Shown piece after piece: positions 56,370-64,000 of a DNA stretch of 64,000 bases. The notes beneath the pieces are model-generated. The model did no database searches. It worked only from the letters and a program-made list of their open reading frames with translations, and was not told where the DNA came from. The stretch is taken from NCBI GenBank assembly GCA_020284085.1, contig JACEVL010000461.1:652001-716000 (forward strand). The letters run 5' to 3'. The DNA comes from Aporrectodea caliginosa (taxonomy: Eukaryota > Annelida > Clitellata > Crassiclitellata > Lumbricidae). The first letter of the stretch is position 1, and each line of letters starts with the position of its first letter. Position numbers and translations under genes: made by a program.

Positions 56370-56505
56370 AGTCGACGTTGTTTCGAATCCCAGACGTTGT
56401 TTCGAATCCCAGACGTTGTTTCGAATCCCAGACGTTGTTTCGAATCCCAGACGTTGTTTCGAATCCCAGACGTTGTTTCGAATTCCACCGCTGCTGCCAC
56501 CAATA
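56370..56505 (-). repeat. 19-bp tandem repeat merging into the tRNA-Leu-type primer binding site
   Basis: Six units of GACGTTGTTTCGAATCCCA on the plus strand. The last unit changes to TTTCGAATTCCACCGCTGCT then GCCACCA, which read as a tRNA 3' end resembles tRNA-Leu (AAG/TAG type) from T-loop to CCA. The primer site proper is 56485-56502 on the minus strand, three bases from the LTR. Confidence 0.8.
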
Positions 56506-56785
56506 TGTCACCAACTCTTTTCTTTCTTAGTTGTGACCTACCTCAAGAACTTTCCTTATCTCTACATATAAATTGCTCAACGTCTTCTAACTGTTTAAGA
56601 ATTAAATTGACACAGTTCTTTGAATGTTTCTTTCTTTCTTCAAACACAGTTTAATAACAACAACTCAACTCTTGCCTTAAAACAACCGTACTACACTGTA
56701 TAGTTCATGTATTCACTGTCATCAGCAGTTTCTGATGTCAAATACAGCTAACTGCACGTCTTAACCTAGAATCTATCGTACACAC
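56506..56785 (-). repeat. LTR-C 5' LTR, shared part
   Basis: TGTCACCAACTC onward is identical to the 3' LTR for about 206 bases, then similar with small changes to about 56785, after which the two LTRs cannot be aligned. The outer end of this LTR is not located and may lie anywhere before 56966. Confidence 0.75.
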
Positions 56786-57512
56786 TAAAATCAATTAAAG
56801 TTAAAGCCATGTCGGTAACAGAGTGGAATCAGTTGTGAAACGACGTGACTGTATAATTTGTGACAAGAGTTCATATCACGTCATTCGTAATGTTCTGATC
56901 CGATGACCGTGCTGAGACGAGCAAGACGCTGTACTTGTGTAACATTGACAGCGTGACTGGCGAAGAGATATGCCAGTGTTGGGTTAACTCACACAAGAAA
57001 TGAGTTAAATCAAAACTCAACTCATGCACCTCAAACTGAGTTTAAACTCAAACTCAACTCATCCTAAGTGAAATGAGTAAACTCAAACTCAGTTGTTAAA
57101 TGAGTTAACTCATCAACTCACTTGTCTCATACCAGCACGTTCTAATCGAACGTTGTACAAATACACAGTTACCAGGAAATGGTATCATCAGTTTATTATT
57201 ACTAGTATAACTGTTATTATTATTAATGGGATAATGGATAAATCAGGTTATTATTACTGAGTCAAAGTAAACACCACAGTCCACATGTTTCACATCTCAA
57301 ACATGACTGGTATTAGCTTTAAGCAGAAGTTTTTAAAGTTGGTGTGTGACAGCCTGTTCCGATATTTTAAAAACCGGCTTGTTTCAACATAATATGTGCC
57401 GAGTGAGTTGAGTTTGAAATAATTGAGTTATAACTCAAACTCACAGAAAATATGAGTTAACTCAAACTCATAACTCACACTCTTTAAGATGAGTTAACTC
57501 AAACTCATAAAT

Positions 57513-57950
57513 GTGACGCCAGGGGTCAAAACCCGTCGCTTGTCGCTTCCTAGATACTGAGCCAGAAGCTGAAATAGACGATAGGGGTCAACAGTGTAGA
57601 ATATTCTTCAATTCAGCAGTTGCCTGTTAATTTGCTATAACTTGCAAAGTAGTAAACCGATTTCGATGCCGTTTGTTTTATTCTACACATAATATAGCCC
57701 TCTATTGCCCAGCAAAATTGCAGAATAATCAAGTAATGGTTCCTGAGGACTTCAATGACATGAATATTCCGAAACTTTTTATTCGATTTTTTCACTCTAT
57801 ATCAATGAAAGAATCAAATGCACATAACTTCAGTTAGAAAAAAGATATTTTCATTCTGTAAAAAGTATTTTGAAGCATATTAATTGTAGAATATGACTGA
57901 ATAAAAAAGTCAGAAACCGACATGTGACGGGTTTTGACCTCTGGCGTCAC
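57513..57950. mobile_element. 438-bp MITE nested in the hAT-like element
   Basis: The ends GTGACGCCAGGGGTCAAAAC and, inverted, GTGACGCCAGAGGTCAAAAC extend through CCGTC. AAAT flanks both sides (57509-57512, 57951-57954). No frame of note. Confidence 0.85.
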
Positions 57951-57986
57951 AAATCACAGCAAGTGAGTTAACTCGTGAGTTTAAGT

Positions 57987-58945
57987 GACACAAAGTTGTC
58001 TTTATGCAATTTATTTCTAGGTGGGTCCGGCTCTGCCTGTGTGGCCAAAGTCTTGCTATAAAAGGTTACGCGCTGAAAAGTGTTTATAGAGATGTGACGC
58101 AAACTTGTCTTTCCGTAGTCGTTCAGAAAAAGCCCCACATTGGGCGCCAATTTGACACAAAGTTGGTATTAAGGTTACGTGCTGAAAGTACAATGTTTCC
58201 TACGTAGTTGAAAGCCTCTTCCGTAGTAAGTTCAATGTTTCTTACGTAGTAGAAAGCTTCTTCCGTAGTAAGGTACAAAGCTTCACGAGCGAGGTTCCAG
58301 CGGCGAACGACGTAGGAGGTTCCAGCGACGAGCGACAGTAGGTCCACTGGTGAGCGACGTAGGATGTTCCAGAGAGCGAGCGAGGTCCAACGAGCTCTAT
58401 GACGAGCGACGTAGAAGGCTCGGGTTCCAGCGGCGAACCGACTTTCTAGTTCCGGCGACGAGCGATGTTCATGGCGAGCGGAGTTCCAGGAGACGACGCT
58501 ACAACGAGCAAGTAGCGCTCCCGCTAAAGGAAGCTCCAGCCAACGTGCTCTATGGCGAGCGGAGTTCCAGTGGATGCTACAACGTGCAAGTAGCGATCCC
58601 GCGAAGGAAGCTCCAGCCAGCGGACGACATAGTAACGCAGTGGGCTTTTAGCGACGAGCAATGTTCAGCGAGCTCTACGACGAGCGAGGTTCCAGAGAGT
58701 GAACGACGCAGGAGGTTCCAGCGACGAACAATGTTCAGCGAGCTCTACGGCGAGCGAGGTTCCAGAGAGCGAACGACGCAGGAGGTTCCAGCGACGAACG
58801 AGGTTCGGCAGGAGATCCACTGGCGAGCGTCGTCCGAAGAAAGCTCAAGCCAGCGAATCTCCAGCAACAAGGCGATACTCAAGCGACGAGCGGAAAGGTG
58901 GACATCGTAGAAGGCTGCAGCGACGAGCGAGCGTGTCCCTCTTGA
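57987..58945 (-). repeat. LTR-like repeat with tRNA-Lys-type primer site, copy 1
   Basis: Minus-strand reading: a long GC-rich tandem section (GGTTCCAGCGACGAGCGA-type words, 58260-58940), an LTR-like end AACTTTGTGTCA at about 58155, then TTGGCGCCCAATGTGGGGC at 58132-58150, nearly the tRNA-Lys primer binding site. After about 40 bases comes a second LTR-like end running to 57987. Internal coding sequence is absent. The 186- and 107-codon frames here are products of the tandem repeats. Confidence 0.65.
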
Positions 58946-58959
58946 AGTCGGCGAAACTT

Positions 58960-59690
58960 CTATATATATTTTCGTTTATTGAAAAAACAAGTTGTCATAC
59001 TGCAACGAGGTACAGGCATTGAGAATTTAAGAAATTAAAAGTTTTGATTTCTATCGAATGATTGAATGTCATGGGTTGCTATTTTCTATAGAGTATACGA
59101 GGTATATAGTTTTTATCGTCTTTAGGTGGAAGCTGAAAGTTATGTTGCCTTGGTCTGAGCTTATAGTGACTTTTCGCGGTCTCTGGGAATAGGCTTCGTA
59201 ACACGTGACATTCGTTCCGTATAACTGCCTGTAGAAGTCTTCTCTCGATCGCCTCAATTGTCTCAGTGACGCTTTTGGCCGTCTGAGGGAGATAGCCCAT
59301 TCGCTGCATTTTCTTCTGAAAACGCTCGATTCTGGAACGTTCATCAGCTTTCGCGAAACCCCACCAGGCTGGTGCAGCATACAAAAGGCGGGCCATTGTA
59401 GTAGCCCTTGCCACCTCGTGTAATGCTACTGGTGGAAGGCCGTGTGCTCTGAGCACTCTGAGCGCGTGAAGCGAACCAGAGCAGGTGGCCAACACTCCAT
59501 CAACATGATTCGTTACACGAAGATCGTCCCTGATTGTGACTCCTAAGATGTTCATGGAAGTGACTCTGACCATGTCGAGATGCTCCGGTGGAGTAACTGT
59601 CCACTTTCCCCGGTGGGCTATGAGCATCTCTCTGGATTTGCAAGTGTTTAGCCGTAAGTTATTTCTGTGTGCACGACTGATTAAAATTCA
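58960..59690 (-). pseudogene. LINE RT C-terminal fragment
   Basis: The minus-strand frame 59079-59627 (open further upstream to about 59680) reads NLRLNTCKSREMLIAHRGKW, then SMNILGVTIRDDLRVTNHVD, ARLLYAAPAWWGFAK and a RSRIERFQKKMQRMGYLP block. This is the thumb and C-terminal region of a LINE RT common in marine invertebrates. It is 5'-truncated before the YADD motif. The 3' end runs to about 58960. Confidence 0.8.
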
Positions 59691-59926
59691 GCGACGAAGT
59701 AACTCGAGTCTTCACGACAAAAGAGATTAGTCTCTCTCAGTTCTTTTCTTTCAAGGCATATATGACCAGCGCAGGTCGGCTAAAAGAAGGGTGCCTTAAA
59801 ATCACTTAATAAAAAGTTTCGTAAGCACTCGCCAGGTGTCACCGGCGTGAGGTCTCATTTTCCTAGGAGCGAGTTTTGCGAGATTAAACGCATCTGAGTT
59901 AAGTCATACCCAACACTGGATATGCC

Positions 59927-60480
59927 TGTGTCTCTCAGCTCGTTCGGTCAGTCCATCATAGCAGTACATGAAATAATACAAAGAGACACACATATAATAT
60001 CATGCAAGAAAGCAAACATAATTTAGGCTCAAACGCTTGAAACAACACACTGAATACTAAAATGTAAAGATAGCTAATGCAGAATACAAGCCTACGTTTT
60101 GCTAAATTGTATCTCGATCTCATGTGCTCATGCGAAGCCCGTATCAGACTGTTTGCTGATTTTAGCTGATTGCGAGACCTGCTGAAAACAAACTGCTGAC
60201 TGCGTGATTGGCAGTAAACTTGCGTATTATGCTGCGTTGTGTGCTGGCATAGTTGAATTTTACTGACTGCGATTGTAGAACTTACTTCGTGACTTCCTTT
60301 AGGTCTATGGAAACTTCATCATAGCCTGTTAATTCGTTAAGTGCAATGAACTCTTGCACGATCGTTCACACTACCAATCGTATATGACATAGCATTTTGC
60401 TGCAACTTTACTCATTATGACTCATAACAAATTAAAAACACTTCGAATAAACTCGTAAGACACTGTCTGATCGCCGGGGG
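59927..60480. other. unassigned stretch
   Basis: No gene or family recognised. CGCCGGGGGCCC / GCCTGGGGCCC lies at 60470-60500 just before the next repeat. Confidence 0.4.
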
Positions 60481-60504
60481 CCCTTTTACCGCCTGGGGCC
60501 CTTG

Positions 60505-60935
60505 TGCAGTGCAAACCTGTCTTTATGCGATTTATTTCTAGGTGGGTCCGGCTCTGCCTGTGTGGCCAGAGTCTTTCTATAAAGGTTACGTGCTGAAAAG
60601 TGTTTATACAGTTCGAAGTTTCTCACGTAGTTAAGTTCTGAGGTTCTTATGTCGTAAAGTACACAGCTTCTTACGTAGTAAAGTTCAATGTTTCTCACGT
60701 AGTAGAAAGCTTCTTCCGTAGTAACGTACAAAGCTTCTCGAGCGAGGTTCCAGCGGCGAACGACGTAGGAGGTTCCAGTAACGTTTGTGGGAGCTCTACG
60801 GCGAGCGAGGTTCCAGCGAGCGAACGACGTAGAAGGTTCCAGTGACGTTCGGCGGGAGATCCACTGGCGAGCTACTTAGGAGGAAAAGCTCCAGCCAGCG
60901 AATCTCCAGCAACAAGGCGAGACTCAAGCATTAGA
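60505..60935 (-). repeat. LTR-like repeat, copy 2 (solo)
   Basis: Shares CTTTATGCGATTTATTTCTA and GGTGGGTCCGGCTCTGCCTG with 58000-58050, and the CTCCAGCCAGCGAATCTCCA and GCAACAAGGCGA block with 58845-58875. It contains about four ~25-bp units of the TTTCTCACGTAGT type. There is no primer site next to it, so it could be a solo LTR. Confidence 0.65.
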
Positions 60936-61100
60936 GCTATCTTATTTCGTTTTGCAGCTCCAGAATATTAGCAACATTTCGTTGTGTCAGATTGTAATCA
61001 ATATTTAATACTATTAAAATTTCAATTACTTTTACTAACTGGTTATCAATACTAATAAAAGTTTTGAACACTATAAAATGACAGAATAATCAGACTAAAG

Positions 61101-61451
61101 CAGGGGTTCCCAATCTTTTCTATGCCCCGCACCCCTGGGAATTGTTTCGCCAATGTTTGCACCCCTATACAAAAGTATTATCAAATTTGAAGACGCATAG
61201 GTCTACACGAAATTGTTACTACTGAAACTTTTGCTTACAAGCCTAAGGCTAGCCTTAAGGCTTATAATGTTACATGGAAATAAACTTCTAATCTCACGAT
61301 CTTACCCAAGCTTATCCTATGATAGCTAAAAAAAAATTATTATGTATTATCAATGCATTCTTATAATATATACTTTCCCTTTTTGTCACACCCTCTGAAA
61401 TGACATGTCGCACCCCCTGGGAGTGCGTGCACCCCAGTTTCGAAGCCTCTG
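61101..61451. mobile_element. hAT-like MITE, decayed
   Basis: The left end CAGGGGTTCCCAATCTTTTC with CGCACCCC words and the right end GCACCCCAGTTTCGAAGCCTCTG follow the common CAGGGGTTC... hAT pattern. The 8-bp flanks do not match, so age or a wrong boundary is likely. Confidence 0.6.
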
Positions 61452-62240
61452 GACACGTAGGCCTAAACTGCAGCAGACGCCCGTTGCTGCTTGTTGCTAG
61501 CAAGTTTGATGTTATTTCACACAAAAATGAATTATTAGCCCAATTTCTGCCCAAATGAACAAAGCAATCACAAATTAGAAACAAATATTCTTTTACAACT
61601 ACAATAATAATAAGAATATATTATTTTTTTATGTGAATGCCAAGCTGTAAAGAATATTAAAAAAATTAAATAATTCTAAATTTTAAAATGTTATTTTTTA
61701 TTGAAAAAAATATTTTAATTCGTTTGGGGGCCTCCAAGATTTGGCGCGCGCCTATTGCGCCTACTGGTAAACGCGCCTCTGGCTGTCTGTCTATCTGGCT
61801 CTGAATCTGTCTGTGTTAGTCATTGCTCAGCATTGTGCAATCGCTGATTTTGGTAGTGTGATTAAATGGCGTGGCGCCCATTCAAATGTTCAACGGTGGT
61901 GAAGGATATCATCCGATAAAAATTGAAAAATGAGCAGATATGTTGATAATTTAATTTGATTGTTATCTTAACGTTGCAGGGTATGACAATAAACGCCCTG
62001 TAATTGTAATTACCAATAAGTAGGTCACAACATGTTATGTCCTGGAAAACCAAATGTTTGGTATTTATATCAATAATGTTTGAAACTTTTAAAGTTCTGT
62101 TGTTATTATTATTGGAGTCTTATTAGTCGTTTGCTGCTATCTGAAACAAAAATGAAAAGTTAAAACCTTGGAACATAGGCATACATCTTGGGGTGGCAAA
62201 ACACTTGGCCACGTGGTGGTAACTTGTCAAATGCCTCCTT
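61452..62240. other. unassigned stretch
   Basis: No supported gene. AT-rich, with GGGGGCCTCCAAGATTTGGC and CGCGCGCC near 61725-61790 of unknown nature. Confidence 0.4.
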
Positions 62241-62249
62241 GGGTTTTTG

Positions 62250-64000
62250 GTTACAACTAGTAACGAACTGGTCAGGATTTCTACGTGCTCCGATTGCAAC
62301 TCTTTAGAATTACATGCATTGAGGCGGATGGGAATAGATCGGAGAGACAGAAGATTGATAGGAAACTTATACATGGGACAAACGATGCGAATTAGAAGTA
62401 CTCGGAACCAGGAAACGTTGGAAGAGGTGTGAGACATAGAACGAGAATTCGTGACTTCAGGCTTTAATATTCGTAAATATTCGTGAATATTAGGGCATTT
62501 TTAATATTCGTAAATATTTGTAAATATTCGTTGATGACGTCACTGTTTTTGCTTTACAAATTTAAGACTACCAATGAAGAACATGTGCGGTGGTTTTGCG
62601 GCGCTATACTTGGAGCTGTGGTCTGTTATGTGGTAGGATTAGGCTTCCAAGTTCCTACCCAAATCTTGCCCTACTATTGAGTCTGTCTGTCGGTCTCTCT
62701 CTTTCTTTTAATCTGAAATCCCTGCACCAGTAATTCTATATCATTTGAAGATATGTTGTTTACGCCAGCATGTCAATGATGCGTTTAGCCCTTAATTGAC
62801 TTGGCTCGTCTGACGAATAGGGGGATGAACTTAGTCATAGAGTCGTTGGCATATCTTAGTTCAAATTGATGGGAATTTGCGCCAAATATCTTGCTGCGCC
62901 ACTCAATATAATGTCAAGTATGATTTTACCCACCATAGGTCTGTACTTGGCTGAGTAACTGTAATATGTAACTGTTCTTATCCATATTTTTTGGCACTGA
63001 TTTATTTACAATTAATCCCGGATTTTGAAGAATTAAGAATTAAAAGAACTAAAAAATTTAATATTTTTAATATTCGTTGGCCAGTTTTAATATTCGTCAA
63101 TATTCTTCAATTTTTAAAAATCTTAATATTCGTAATATGCGCATACTCGTTCTATGGTGTGAGACAAGGATGCCCACTGTCACCATTACTATTTAACATA
63201 GATCTATATAGAAGAGCTTGTCAGGGAAGCAGTAGAGAATATGGAGGGGGGATATAGGTTGGTGGAAGATGGATCAAGGTATTAAGGTTTGCAGATGATC
63301 AGGCAATGTTGGCGAGAAACCAGAAAGGACTACAAACAATAGGCTAAACACAACATCAACCGAATACGGGATGAAGATTAACATAAAAAGACAAAGGTAT
63401 TAAAGATAATAAAAGGAAAGGAAACTGCAGTCGGAATACACATTGGAAGAAAACATATAGAGCAAGTCAAAGAATTCTGCTACCTAGAGAGTATGATCAC
63501 GATAGATGCCAAATGCCACAGAGAAATTAAAAGAAGGGTAGCAATAGGAAAGGAGGCATTCTCAAACAGGAGAGAATTACTGAGAGGGAAGCTAAACAGG
63601 AATCTGAAGATAAGAATGATAAAGACACTAGTATGGAGTGTGGTGCTGCATGGGTCAGAGACATGGACAATGAGAAAAGCGGATGTACGAAGACTGGAAG
63701 CTTTCGAAATGTGGACATGGAGAAGAATGGAAAAAATCAGCTGGACAGAACATTATAACAAATGAAGAAGTGTTGGGAATATTATTGGAGAAGAAAGAGT
63801 CCTTATACGCACAATAAGAGAGAGGCAAAGGAAATGGATCGGGCACACGCTGAGAGGAGACTCACTACTAAGAACGGTCATCGAAGGAAAAATGGAGGGG
63901 AGGAAGACCAGAGGAAGACCAAGACAGATGATGCTGGATTGGATGATGACAAACGGTTACAGGAAGCTGAAAGAAGAGGCCCAACAAAGACAGGAGTGGC
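62250..64000 (+). pseudogene. LINE reverse transcriptase, broken and split by a TIR element, runs off the window
   Basis: 62310-62425 reads LHALRRMGIDRRDRRLIGNL followed by YMGQTMRIR. After the insertion, 63157-63205 gives GVRQGCPLSPLLFNID. Later frames carry IKTLVWSVVLHGSETWTMRK (63493-63765) and, past a stop, KWIGHTLRGDS and GRKTRGRPRQ to the window end. The FADD region at about 63280 is in yet another frame. It has several frameshifts and stops, so it is dead. The motifs place it near the LINE at 9272-10258 but not identical to it. Confidence 0.8.
62437..63155. mobile_element. 719-bp TIR element splitting the LINE, 11-bp duplication
   Basis: GGTGTGAGACA flanks both sides (62426-62436 and 63156-63166). 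The ends TAGAACGAGAAT and AT-ACTCGTTCTA are inverted repeats. Near both ends TTAATATTCGTAAATATTCG words recur in both orientations. No transposase. The 11-bp duplication is more Mutator-like than hAT-like, but the superfamily is open. Confidence 0.8.

Larger units (their letters stand above)
50408..56785 (-). mobile_element. LTR-C: Gmr1-type Gypsy element, integrase before RT
   Basis: Minus-strand element of about 6.4 kb. The 3' LTR is at 50408-50829, the 5' LTR R/U5 portion at 56506 to about 56785, a tRNA-Leu-type primer site at 56485-56502, one long gag-pol frame and a polypurine tract at 50833-50851. The pol order protease-integrase-RT-RNase H is that described for the Gmr1 group of Gypsy elements. 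No target duplication was found. Confidence 0.9.
56975..59918. mobile_element. hAT-like element with several nested insertions
   Basis: The left end AGTGTTGGGTTAACTCA and the right end TGAGTTAAGTC-TACCCAACACTG are inverted repeats. GATATGCC flanks both sides (56967-56974 and 59919-59926), an 8-bp hAT-type duplication. GAGTTAACTCAAACTCA words repeat through the left part. The interior contains a MITE (57513-57950), an LTR-like repeat (57987-58945) and a LINE fragment (58960-59690). No transposase is seen. Confidence 0.82.

Noticed and set aside
58350..59022. Plus-strand frames of 186 and 107 codons rich in Arg, Ser and Glu
   Set aside because: They are readings through a GC-rich tandem DNA repeat that also exists as an LTR-like copy at 60505-60935.

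Overview
The window is nuclear DNA of an animal. It is AT-rich, full of intronless retrotransposon reading frames, tRNA-headed SINEs, hAT-type MITEs and long (ATT)n arrays, and it has no operons or bacterial signals. The Gmr1-type LTR element (integrase ahead of reverse transcriptase), the CORE-like SINE, the L2/CR1-type LINEs and the frequent short motif TAGGCCTA fit an aquatic invertebrate, perhaps a deuterostome. The lineage cannot be fixed from this sequence alone. Host coding sequence is scarce: two related beta-propeller (NHL-like) terminal exons at 5.0-5.9 kb and 13.9-14.8 kb, and a decayed von Willebrand A-domain relic at 25.4-25.8 kb. Almost everything else recognisable is mobile.

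Layout. 0-15 kb: two hAT MITEs with perfect 8-bp target duplications, two copies of a 1.16-kb terminal-inverted-repeat element (the second carrying a nested LINE with an 11-bp duplication), SINE copies, and the two propeller exons, the second followed by an expanded ~80-bp tandem array. 15-20.1 kb: three head-to-tail copies of a LINE with a restriction-like endonuclease, each lying between (ATT)n tracts. 20-34 kb: LINE tails, a second SINE family, minisatellites, the vWA relic and a near-complete L2/CR1-type LINE broken by an 843-bp insertion with a 22-bp duplication. 34-40 kb: a very young gag-protease-only LTR element (LTR-A). 40-44 kb: two more LINE fragments and microsatellites. 43.9-50.4 kb: LTR-B, a defective Gypsy element. 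50.4-57 kb: LTR-C, a nearly intact Gmr1-type Gypsy element on the minus strand. 57-60 kb: a hAT-like element that has collected a MITE, an LTR-like repeat and a LINE fragment. 60-64 kb: further repeats and a LINE split by another TIR element.

The most interesting object is LTR-B. Its pol is mostly deleted, and the space between the integrase remnant and the 3' LTR holds an intronless reading frame that closely resembles the metazoan protein ZCCHC24 (CCHC knuckle plus 3CxxC zinc-binding region), followed by an unrecognised 222-codon frame with 10-residue repeats. This looks like capture of a host gene by a recently mobile, non-autonomous LTR retrotransposon. The second most interesting is the LINE tandem in (ATT)n, which suggests an element that uses TAA/ATT microsatellites, including its relatives' tails, as its target.
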